From Carallia brachiata (lineage: Eukaryota > Streptophyta > Magnoliopsida > Malpighiales > Rhizophoraceae): a DNA stretch of 64,000 nucleotides. The DNA lies in contig JADCRB010000036.1 in the NCBI GenBank assembly GCA_021464245.1, positions 1,507,717-1,571,716 of the forward strand, written 5' to 3'. The stretch's first letter is position 1. Each line of letters begins with the position of its first letter. Both the position numbers and the translations under genes were made by a program. The notes under the pieces were generated by a model, which worked only from the letters and a program-made list of their open reading frames with translations, searched no databases and was not told the DNA's origin. Below are positions 50,068-60,671 of the stretch, piece by piece.

Positions 50068-52513
50068 AAAAAATTAAATGCTTCATAGGTTTACAGGCTG
50101 CACGAGTAATATGGAGTTTAACTTCAATCAACATGAACATGCACTATAGTTTTTCCTTTAAAATTTTGAGATTACAGGAAAAAATGGGGAAGGTTCAACT
50201 AATAGGGTATCTTCTCCATGAGTGATGTAATAAACAAGCTAGAGAACAGCTTTTGCTCTATGTTCATCTGTAAGTTATATGTCCTGCATCCAGGGAGAAA
50301 CGAAATGGAAGAAGACATAGTGTGTCACGTTTATTTGTGATAAATTCTTTATAGCCTCAAATAGGCTTTGAGGATTGTAAATCTTAAATTAGTGAGTTAG
50401 TTATTATTGCTTGAATAAAATAGTGGGTTGAAAATGTTCTTACTTATCCTCTCTCCACTTTGATAATTCTTCTGCCAAACCTACAATGATCTGTTTGTGA
50501 TTTGTTTTCTGAAGATGTAATGTTGAAGCTGTTGAGGAGTATAACAATAGCTTGCATGCATTTATAAAGAAATTCTAAATTGTAAATCTTTTCAGAGAAC
50601 CCCCTTTTCCCTTTTAGTAGATCTTGAAGTGATTCGCAGCCAAAAGTTCCCCAATTGACCGGTTGTTTGCTCCTTTTTATGACTATTTTATTATTAAGTT
50701 GTTCGAGTGCTTGAATGTCATGTTCATCGCCTACTTGCTCTTTTATTCTATTTCACGTGGACTGCTTTTGACCACAAGCCTCAAGCTCTGGTTCAGTATT
50801 TCAGAAGTTGATAATATCAAAGTATTAGTTACTAAAAATATTTTTGAGAGCTTCAAAGAATTTTTAAAAAATACTGATTATTGAATAATTAAATTTTAAA
50901 AAAATTTAAAAATAAATAAATTATTATATATTATTTAATGAGATTATATTATTATTTTGATTTTACTTAAATAAAACTATGTAATGATGCTAAACAATGT
51001 CTTTGTGTTAGTGACTGGCACTTAACACCGTAGCATGCAGGAAATCATAAATGGCAAATCCATGTACAAAAAAAAATATATATTACATACACCGGTTCAC
51101 AATACATTTGTTGAATTCCTCCTTTTTCAGCTATTTCTTGCCAACGTCGGTAGACATTGACAACACTAGTTGTCTATAGGACAGCTAAGCCAAAGGTTTC
51201 CTTTCTGCGTCTTCATGGCGCCGACAAAAATAACAAACTATGGAACCAAAACTTTTACCAATCTACGAGAATATGTCTGTGACTTCTTATATTCGGTTGT
51301 GTATTCGTGTTCGTGTGTATGTGTATTTATCTTTGGTTGTTGGTGTTGTTGTGATTACCAGCCCTCGTACCCTTGACCCAAGGGGACATGATAAGATGGG
51401 TTGCCATGAGGGCAAGAGCAGCGTGCTGCGTGGGTTTGTATCTATATGTATTTTTGTGTGTTCTTGGTGATATTTTATCCTAATGGAGCCCAATGATTAT
51501 TCATGTAATACTGACAATTTCTGGTTGAAGAGTGAGCTAAGAACATTGATTTAATTTAATTTCAACAATCTTTGACTGGCACTCATTTTGCTGATAGTTA
51601 TTAATTCAAACATAATCTAAGTGCATGCTTAATGAAGCTAAAATTTAAAAAAAAAAGAAAAAAGAAAAAAGAAGGGTATTCTAATTGCTAGAATATTACA
51701 TTAACGTTACAGAATAGTATATGCTCCGACCAGGCGACCATTGAAAACTAATTTTATCATAAAGGGAACCAGGAAAGGTCTTTCGAGGCGAAACTTGGAA
51801 AGCGAAAAATAATGTTACAGATTGTTTCATACTTCAATGGAATCCAGACCCCAAATTTGGCTCTTGCCAGTTAGGGACTCTGAATAATAAATTCTTGAAC
51901 AACAGTCCAGGCAATTGAGTCAGGCAGGTAGGCGGCAGCAGCAGCGGCAGGCGTTTCCCTGGAATTAAAAAAAAAAAAAAAACCCTCTTTTGCTTCCTTT
52001 TCGAATAGCGCATTATGACAGATATGGAAGACAACCTAATCCTTCTTCGGTAGTGTTTATAATGATGCTGACCATGCAGTGCAAAAATATTCGACAATAG
52101 AACATATAATCATCTTTTGTGAAATCTATGTAACTTAAGGCACATTTCTTATTGAGCATTAAAATTTATTGCTGTTTTCAATTTGTTGATCTTTTAATCT
52201 TTTTCATCTGCATACTTCTAATGGACGCCCAATTTTACGTTGTCGATGATATAGTATACACATTGCAATAAGAAAGATTGTTATCATCCGATACTGTTAC
52301 TGACTGGATCCAAATGAACAACTCTGCCATACAAATTCCGGCAAGGTTGCAAAATAAGTGAGATATGTTGATGTAGAAAATAAATGGCACAGCCTTACCA
52401 GGCTACATAAAGTTGCCTAGATGATAACTGCAGCTGGTGCAGTGACTGAAAGAAATTGTGTAAACATTGTCAACACGTACAAGCTCCTATCGAACAACAA
52501 ATGTAATTCAAGA
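50068..52513. other. Spacer; left part TBL 3' UTR, right part 3' flank of the NET-FAR1 gene
   Basis: No coding region is supported. From about 51745 the sequence parallels the 3' flank of the second NET-FAR1 copy (59945 on), so it belongs to the duplicated block and may include unannotated 3' UTR exons. Confidence 0.5.
51745..52140 (-). repeat. Duplicated 3' flank of NET-FAR1 gene, copy A
   Basis: Shares with 59945-60240 the blocks TTTATCATAAAGG, ATAATGTTACAG/CG, GGACTCTGAATAATAAAT, TTGAACAACA/TTGAGCAGCA and CAGGCGTTTCCCTGGAA, interrupted by small indels. This shows that the tandem duplication reached well past the stop codons. Confidence 0.7.
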
Positions 52514-55242
52514 TCAGAAACTGAAAACACCCTTTGATCTTTTGGTCTCTGCAAGCTTTTCAATTTCTTCCCGTGCTCTATCAAGGTAATGCTCTGCGAT
52601 CTTCTCATTCTCCTCAACTGCTGCAATTTTAGCAATGACATTCAAAGCTTTGTAGAAGAGTTTATTGTTACCATAGTCATCGGCCACGACACCATCTTTC
52701 GCAGATTTTGTCCACCTCTTTAGTATATATTGGGCTGGAATCTCATATATGTTTTTTGAATTGAGTACTTTTAAGGCGTGGACGCATAAAATCCCTTCAC
52801 ATTCATATTTCTTGCAACTGCACGTGACGTTTGAATCCAAGCAATTGAACTCCACAAAAAATTCCTTCTTCTTGCCTACCTCTGATAGCTTGAATGTAGC
52901 GATAGTGCCATCATTAGCGACTTGATTCATTCTGACCAACCAGAGTGTAGGCAACTGTTTTTGAAACACTTTGAACATTGTGCAAGTGTATACGCTTGCT
53001 GCTTGTTTCTCAGTTAAACCAGCAGGACAAGAAGCCAGAATCATTTTGAGCTCAGTTTCATTGCAATGAAAATCTTCGTGTAACTCTTCCCTACGTTGCC
53101 GCTTTGCTGCTCTGAAATATTGTTCAACAAATGTCGATAAACTCTCCGTGCTACTAGATCCTGGCAAATTCTGGAAAATACTCTCAATGCTAGCATGACC
53201 TTGAATGCCAGCGCTGAAAGTTTTTCTGCTGAATATAGGAGACCATCTGTCCCGCGATGCATGCAAATTCACGAGCCATTCATTTCCATGGAGATTGAAT
53301 TGGGCCAATAGAGCACTCCACCTTGACTCAAATTCTTCCTCTGTTTCACAATCCGAGATGCATTCATTGAGAAGCCTCTTAAAACCTGGCAGCTCAAAAT
53401 ATGCAGATAACTGCTTTGATGCATTCTGGTGGATATGCCACGTACCAATGTTGTGTTGTGCTTCTGGCATCACCAACTTAACTGCATCACCTATTGCTTC
53501 ACCCTCATCAGTGAAAATACTTTTAGGTTGATGTCCACCCGTTGCTTTCATAAAAGTCTTGAACAACCAAATAAACGAGTCAGTGCTGTTATCAAGCAAC
53601 AAAGCACAACCAAATAAGACAAATTGCCGGTGATGATTGATTCCAAAAAATGGTGCACAAATCATGTTGTATCCATGTTTGTTCACCTTAAATGATGTGT
53701 CAAGAATTAGAACATCACCAAAGTAGTCATAGTCTATTTTGGATATGCCATTACTCCAGAAGATATTTGTCAAGTGGCAATCATCGTCAAGTTGGATTGC
53801 ATGGAAGAATGATGGATCCTCTGCCTGCTGGTTTGTGAGATGATCCATCAAGTTTTGAGCATCGTCTGGCTGTAGACTACTTGCTTTCTTATCTCCCTTA
53901 TTGGTAACGCAATCCATACTGCAAGACTCTACAAGTTTTGTAATCTCAGACACCTTTTCCATCAAAGCATCATTACTGGGATGGCTTGCCTCAGAGATTC
54001 TAGTTTGCAATTCTGTATTCATTCGATCTTCAAGGACATGATTGTGCTTCTCAAAAAATGAGAGATTACCCATTTACCATTTTTAACCATACACTCCATC
54101 CTGGCATTGCAACCCGTTCTAGTTTCTTTTCTCTCGTACCTTTTTTTCTCGCTGGACTGTTTCTTTGATCGAAACCCTTCTTTCGAACAAAAGAAGTATC
54201 TTTTTCGAATTTCTCCATTGGAGGATCTTTGCACTTTTCCTTTTCTTATATTGAAACCAATCCTGTTAGCATAACTCTTATAGAAGTTGTAAGCCTCTTC
54301 CTCATATGCAAATTCTTTCCCAAGTATTGGCGCAGAAAGGTCAGTTATCTGTGATTCTGTTCTTGCATCAAAAATTGAATTATTTGGCATCTCATCTCTA
54401 TTGCGATCTGTTGCAAGTGAATTATCACACTGTAATGGCAGAGAACGAGTGCCAAGAGTATATGGTGCCCGGATCTGCAAAATGTTGACAGACTTAAACT
54501 TCAAATCCCCAGCCGGTTGCACATTGAAAGGACATATATATATACCTCATTGCTGTTATTTGCCACAGTAAACATATCATTGCCGGTACCCATTAATGCT
54601 GGACGCATTGGCTCGCTAGCCATTCCCTCATAATCGGCCACAAACCGATCCAGCTCCCAAAGAGTCTCCTTATCTAGAGCATCCAAGTCGAGCTGCTTGA
54701 GTTCGATATTCCTCTTCCTCATTATCTGTGAAGCTTGGAAATATTTCTCCGCAGGCAAACTCATGAGCCCCAAGACTAATTTGTACTTCTCCTCATAGCT
54801 CATCTCCCTCTTATTTATATCCTTTAATTTACAACCCAAATGATCAGTTGTCTGCCATGCCTTGCAAGAAAAGAGAAACAATATAGTATACGTTTCAAGA
54901 ATCAGGCAGGCAATATAATCTATGGTATTGAGGCGAGGAAATGAATGATACCGTGTCTGGATCACTCTTTTGGGAAGAATTATGGGAAGACGACGATGCC
55001 GAGGACGAGAGACTAAGATGAGAAGAAATAGCAGACAAAACCTCTGAAACATCGCTCGCACTGCTTGTCATGTCCAGACTCACCTTTCTAATCTTCTTGT
55101 TCCTCCTCTTGGGGGACCGATCCCCCTCCAGCACATGGCCCCATTGATCTTCCCGGTTCGATAGCTCCAAACCATTTTGATTTCTGTAGAACATGTCGAA
55201 CCAGAAGTCCACGTTGCTGTTGTTGTCGTTGACTCTTGTCAT
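52514..55242 (-). CDS. NET domain - FAR1 - MULE transposase - SWIM fusion protein, copy A (one frameshift)
   Basis: Exons 55242-54952, 54821-54546 and 54474-52514 join at GT-AG sites in phase 0 and would encode about 842 residues. Exon 1: charged leader with QWGHVLEGD, basic RRNKKIRK and a Ser-rich tail. Exon 2: NET domain of BET proteins (KREMSYEEKYKLVLGLMSLP, then DALDKETLWELDRFVADYE). Exon 3: FAR1 zinc-binding domain (GKEFAYEEEAYNFYKSYAN, RKRYFFCSKEGFR, TGCNARMECM), MULE transposase core with Asp in ILDTSF and FTDEGEA and Glu in ASIESIF, and a SWIM finger (CSC ... CVH). FAR1-related proteins are transposase-derived plant transcription regulators; NET domains bind short peptide motifs of chromatin factors. 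One base is missing at the A6 run 54053-54058 (minus T6), just after WVISH, shifting the frame. Restoring it makes exon 3 654 codons, the same as copy B. The start is the first ATG preceding the region homologous to copy B. Confidence 0.85.
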
Positions 55243-56402
55243 TTTAGCCTGCTCAAGAATGCCAATCCAAATTCCCCAAGCAAGGAAGTCAAAGGCAAGG
55301 GAGAGCAATATATCTCCACTATGATACCAGTGGATCCCTTTTAGGAAACCTTGTGTTTTTCTAGCCTGCAATTTTGAACTCACTCATGCTTCATGCCTCT
55401 GAGTCCTCCTCTGCACATTGATATAGAAGAACGAAGGTTGACCCAAAAACAACAAAGAAACGAAAATTGTAAGTGGACCGGTCGATTTCGACAGGCAAGC
55501 GACGGATAATTGGGAAAGCCACAATATTTGAAAAAAAAGGCCCATCATAAAGGACAAATTAAAATTTTAATTTGAAGCACGGGGGTCTCGGATTCAGACC
55601 GGCAATCTATGATTGGCGGTCCTCCGAGACCACCAAGGACTATCGAAGCAAGCAGGGCTATACTTCAGAGACTTTTGTAAGGGAGGCGGGGAAAATTAAA
55701 GAGAGGGAATACATGGGTGAGGTGTTATGTGAGTCATCCACTTTAAAAAGTTATTTTTGGGACAAAAAAAATAATTGACATTTAAAAGAGCAGAGTTTGT
55801 GTAATATTATTTTTAAGAAAAATAAAATTTTAAGTAAATTTAATTTTATTTTAAAATTTAAAAATTTTTATAATATTTATCTTTATTCTCTTAAAAAATT
55901 ATTTTTAAAACTAAAATTTTAAAATTAAAATATAGATTTCACATTTATTTCTCATGTCACTTTAATTCTCTTGGTTCACTAATATTTTTCACGTAAAAAA
56001 AATTTTAAGAAGACACCAAACTTAGAACACATCATTATCATGACTAGTATCATGACCACTAGTAACAATTGACACATCTTTTCTTACAGGAAAATCGTGT
56101 CCATTCTTGGCATCCATCGAATAAAACTCGTTCCGCAATAGTTTGAATTTTGATCTTGATGGGCCTGCCTGTCCCCCCAACGAACAATTTCCCTAACGGC
56201 CTTGCCTGATGGGCAATTTGGGCGTCATTTCGAGTTCCCTTACAGATGGGCAAATGTTGGCACACCATTGCAGTAGATCTGCCCATCTTAAATTAGATCA
56301 GCAGCCTAAAATTGCACTCCTTAATGGCCCCTTTGGCATCGATTAGGCTTTTGATTTTTCGTTTATTTTCACACAAAAAAACGAAAAATGCCTTTGACAA
56401 AC

Positions 56403-56896
56403 CAATGTTATCATAATTAAACCGGTCACTGAATCGAAAATATTAGTGGGTTAAGATTCAACCGATTCAACCGGTCGAACCGATATTTGAACCGGTATTT
56501 ATTAATATATATATGTATAAAAATAATTAAAAAAAATAATACTTATACATGATTATTAAATATTAATTTTTTTATTTTTAAGGATTAAATTAAAAGTTTT
56601 GATAAGTTTAGAACTAAATTGAAAGTTTTAATTAAATTCAAAACCCAAATTATAATTTAAATAAATATTGGGATCAAATTATAATTTATAAAATTTTTGT
56701 ACCGGTTTGAACCGGTTGAACTGGGTTCGATTTTTCACTGATTTTTACAGATTTTGACCAATTTTTGACCGATTTTGACCGGTTTTGACCTGTCCAAATT
56801 AAGGGACAACAGTGACCATGAACCGGTCCGAACCTTTGACTAGTTACCAGTTGAACCGGTCAGACCGACCAGTCCGAGCCGATTTTAACAACATTG
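56403..56896. mobile_element. hAT-type MITE rich in AACCGG motifs
   Basis: Begins CAATGTTATC and ends ACAACATTG, which is inverted. The eight-base word TGACAAAC flanks both sides exactly (56395-56402 and 56897-56904). An 8-bp duplication is the hAT hallmark. The 494-bp interior has repeated AACCGGT and GACCGATTTTGACC motifs near both ends and an AT-rich middle. No transposase is encoded. The perfect duplication suggests a fairly recent insertion, although the inner inverted repeats are imperfect. Confidence 0.85.
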
Positions 56897-58688
56897 TGAC
56901 AAACTATTACTCGTTTCATTTTTCTCTGAAAACCAAAAGCATTTCTTTAAAAAAAAAACACACACACACAATTTACACAGCAGAAAAAGAAGCTTTTCTT
57001 TTGAGATTTTTGATTCTCAACTCTGCTATCCTCTTCACGCTTTTCTTCTTTATCCTCCGTCTCTCTTCTCGCTCTGTTTCTCTCTCAACATGCCTCCTCT
57101 TCCTCCAACCTTTCATTCTCTCTCTTTCTCCTCACTTATGTACCAGACTTCACCCCTTTTGTGCTGTGCTTTCCATCTTATATCGTTTGGCGTTTTCTTT
57201 ACCCAAACTCCTGGCGCGTCTTCCATGCTCCTTGCCCAATTCGACGTCTAGTGACTTTTTCAACGTATTTCGGCGTCTTCTTGCAAAACCGTTGCCATCA
57301 ATGACGGCTGGCAACTTCTTCGGCGTGTATCGGTCTCCTTTATCCAAATCCCTAGCTAGTCTTGCTTGGCGCCTCTGATTTCTTTGGCTTGTGGAATCCC
57401 ATCAACATAAGGTTATATTCGACTCTATTTCTTAGCTGTTGCTTGTTTGGAAGTTCTTTTACTGTTGTTTGGTTCTGTCTTAATGTTATGTGGGAAAGAA
57501 TTAGTTTTATCTACAGTTATTAGAACAATGACTCACACTAACATACAATGAGGTGAAGTGCTGACTTGTTTATGATCTTCATTCTCATCTTGGTTGTTTT
57601 TCTTTGAGCGATTTTTCGCTGTCGACTTCTTTAGGAGAATGGGAAAGAATTGCTTTCGTGCGATTGTTCAAATCTTCTCTTCGTTGTTGGAGTCATTGCT
57701 TTTAGTATCACAGGTGCGTGCGTTATGTTGCCCGACATCCACATGCCCACAGTTTCTTGTTTTCCTTTTAGTTCTTTCTCTATGTGATTTATTGTTTTTT
57801 ATATATAATTGGGAATTATTGTTATCACCCAAGAAGGCTGCTTAATTGGATATTGGCTTGTTTGATTGATTTGCTTGGTTAAAGATTGGAACTTGGGTAT
57901 GTTAAAGTCTGCTCTCTTATGTTAATTTTGCACGAGAAAGCCACTTTCTGTTTTGTGTAGCAAGTTGATTCATCTGATGGTAGATACCATAGATTTGTTT
58001 GACTTACAAGTCTTGATGATTGGAGAGGTTCTAGAGACGTGAGGTGGCTTGTGATGCTACTAGAGTTCAATTTTGTGTCTGTTTGCGTGATCGGGTATGA
58101 TTTTTAAACTTCTAGATGTTGTCCTTACTCGTCTCCAAAATAAATATTGGACAGGGAATGCTTGGACTTACAAAGAGGCTTGACTTTTGTTTGTTTCTAA
58201 CCATTTGATAACTGATCATGTTTATCCATAAATAATAAGGTTTCTTGGATAAATGATTTGTATAATAAGAATGAAGCTTTGCTTTACAACAACATTGTAC
58301 TTGGTGCTTAATTAATTAGTGTGGTGAGGCTATGATTTGGATGCATGATTTAGCATCCTTTCTGATTCCTGACCATGTGAAGGGATTTTCTTGGTGGATT
58401 GGCCCGTGTTACACAACTGGCTCTAATAAGATGTGGAAGTTTCTCTTGAGAGGACCTTTCTTTGAAGCTTTAACATGCATCACTTAAACACATGGGAAAC
58501 TAAGATATTTCATCTGTAACAATTGCTTAGTAATTAGCTAAGTGCTAAGGTGCCTACTTCTAAACTTTGTTGTGCACAATTTCATTGAAATGGAATTGTC
58601 CCTTCTAAACTTCGTGGAATTTGTAAGCAAGAATTTGTCATTAAAGAAATTTTGACTGATGTGTTTTCTTGGTTAAAATATTTTTCAG

Positions 58689-58898
58689 GGAGGAGCTCTT
58701 TGCCAAGATCTATGCCACCTTCTCAAAAATGAGAAACATGATTCAAATTAATGAGATGAGGATGGCAGAACAGTAGGACAAGGAATGGCTTCATCTAAAT
58801 TCTACCTAAATATTGCTAGTGACATCCCTTCCTCAAAGCACTTCTTTGATGCCATTGTTAGTCACTGCTTTCCTGTGGTAATAAGTAATAACATTGAG
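58689..58898 (+). pseudogene. Exostosin-family (GT47) glycosyltransferase fragment
   Basis: A splice-acceptor-like TTTTTCAG precedes the fragment. In one frame LLKNEKHDS can be read, and after a shift QGMASSKFYLNIASDIPSSK followed by HFFDAIVSHCFPVVISNNIE and a stop. The string of SSKF-LNIA-D-PSS then FDAI-SHC-PV-IS is the conserved C-terminal core of plant exostosin-like glycosyltransferases (wall polysaccharide synthesis). Frameshifts and internal stops, and no flanking exons that I can recognise, make it a dead fragment. The upstream intron-like sequence suggests a genomic copy, not a cDNA copy. Confidence 0.75.
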
Positions 58899-59944
58899 TA
58901 ACCATTGAAGGTGTGGTAGACTAGTGGAATTCTATGTAGTCGGAGGCAACTAGACCAAATGGGTTGGTTTGAGAAATTATGAATTTTTTTGAATAATATT
59001 TATAATATTTTTAATTTTATTCCAACTCAAAATATGACTTCTCACTTTTATTGTTAACAATCCATACTAATAATGTTTCTTAAAAAAAGTTTCCTTTATG
59101 ATAAAAAAGTTTTATTGACAGTGAAAAAAAAAAAAAGTTGACAGCGATAAACACAAAAATAAAACAAACAGTAAAAAAAAAAAATAACAACAAAAATTGA
59201 TAATCTATTTAAATGACTCCTTATTTACCTTTTTTTTGTTATTTCTATAACTATTTTATTGCAGTTTAGGCATAAAATAAAATTTTTGCGAGTATATTTA
59301 AGCATTTTACTATTTTTTTTAATTCACTTTACACACTATTTTTGTAGCTGAAAAATGTCTTCACCACAAAGTATCGTTGTACCTCATAAATCTATTTGGA
59401 TACATCTGCCGCGTCATGAACGAATGATGACGTGGCAATTTTTAAATTTCTTGTTTTCTTTTTCCAGTTTTTTTTCTTTATGCGGTTTTTTTTTCTTGGC
59501 AATTTTCCGTCAATCTACAGGCCGGCGGCGGAGGTTTTGGATGTTCGGTTGGTTTGCAAGTCCCCGGGCCTCCAACCTGCTCGTGACCATCGGGGACGAG
59601 GAAATCGGCGTCTAGGCTTCTGAACTTCGGGAGTCTTGGCAGGTGAAGGCGGTCTGAAGCGGCGACTGGCGGCTGCAGGTTCGCATTCTGTCGATTCACG
59701 TGTTTTTCGGCATCTTTCCGGAGCGTGCACGCTGGCAATGCATAGATTGGTAAACGGGCGATTTCGTTGGTGGTGTCAGTTCAATTGCCTGCGGTCGTCG
59801 GCGGTCAATTATAGGTTGTTACGTTGTTGTCATGCTCTTTCAATTATAAGTTGCCGATGTCAGAAGATAGAAATGGCTACGTTTCATTTTTGATCGTGGT
59901 GGTAAAGAATATCGGAAGGAAAAGCTTTACCAGCCTGCAAAAAT

Positions 59945-60240
59945 AAAGAATAAATTTATCATAAAGGAAACTCAGAAGGATTTTTTATGGCGAAACCTGT
60001 TGATGCTCGTAATGGAAAGCGGAAATAATGTTACCGTTTTTTATTTCTATGGAGTCCAGACCCCAGATTTCGCTCCAGCCAGTCGGGGACACTCTGAAAT
60101 CTGAATAATAAATCCTTGAGCAGCATTCGAGGCAATTTAGATGGCCAGGTAGACGGCAGGCATTTCCCTGGAACAAATGCTCTTTTGCTTCCACTAGGAA
60201 ATAAGTAGTATAATAGATATCTACCAAGTTTTGAGATTGG
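59945..60240 (-). repeat. Duplicated 3' flank of NET-FAR1 gene, copy B
   Basis: Counterpart of 51745-52140, with the same order of blocks (TTTATCATAAAGG, AATAATGTTAC, GGAGTCCAGACCCC, TGAATAATAAAT, GGCATTTCCCTGGAA). Confidence 0.7.
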
Positions 60241-60671
60241 GGAGGAGGGCTTGGTATCAAATCCAACTACCTCCGTTACACTCCCGCGTTAATGTTTTGT
60301 TTGGGAGGAGGAAATTGGTGTCGGAGGAGAGCAAAAGGGGGTGAAAAGACAAAATCCATGCATTTGGGAGGAGGAAATGTCGAGTGGAGGGAAAGTGAAC
60401 TGGTCTGAGATTCTACGGTGGCTTAGATACCAATGTCAATGAGAACGACTGTTTACGCGTTGGATCCAACTGATCGTGGTAACTCTACCGTACAAATTAT
60501 TGTAAGTTCGAAAAAAACAAGTGAAATCTGGCGGTGAGAAAATAAATGGCACAGCGCTACAGACTGCACAAATATGACTGGAGGATGAGCAATGAGTACA
60601 GGGAGAAAGTGTGTAAACATTGGCAACACGTATAACAACCTAAGCAAACATAACAGAGAGGTAATACAAGA

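Larger units (their letters stand above)
55243..60671. other. Spacer between the two NET-FAR1 copies
   Basis: Carries the copy A promoter, AT-rich sequence (55.8-56.0 kb), a hAT-type MITE (56403-56896), a CT-rich leader-like stretch near 57000-57400 with no supportable frame, an exostosin pseudogene fragment (58689-58898), a GC-rich patch at about 59515-59800, and the 3' flank of copy B from about 59945. Confidence 0.55.

Noticed and set aside
54501..55061. 186-residue continuous frame spanning intron 1 and the NET exon as a stand-alone gene
   Set aside because: Its first 90 residues are intron and antisense-like sequence without conservation in copy B; the spliced model explains both copies.
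55572..55778. 68-residue open frame on plus
   Set aside because: No motif; lies in the promoter-side spacer of NET-FAR1 copy A.
56812..57378. 188-residue open frame on plus
   Set aside because: Begins inside the hAT MITE, runs through T/C-rich leader-like sequence and shows no domain or sensible start context.
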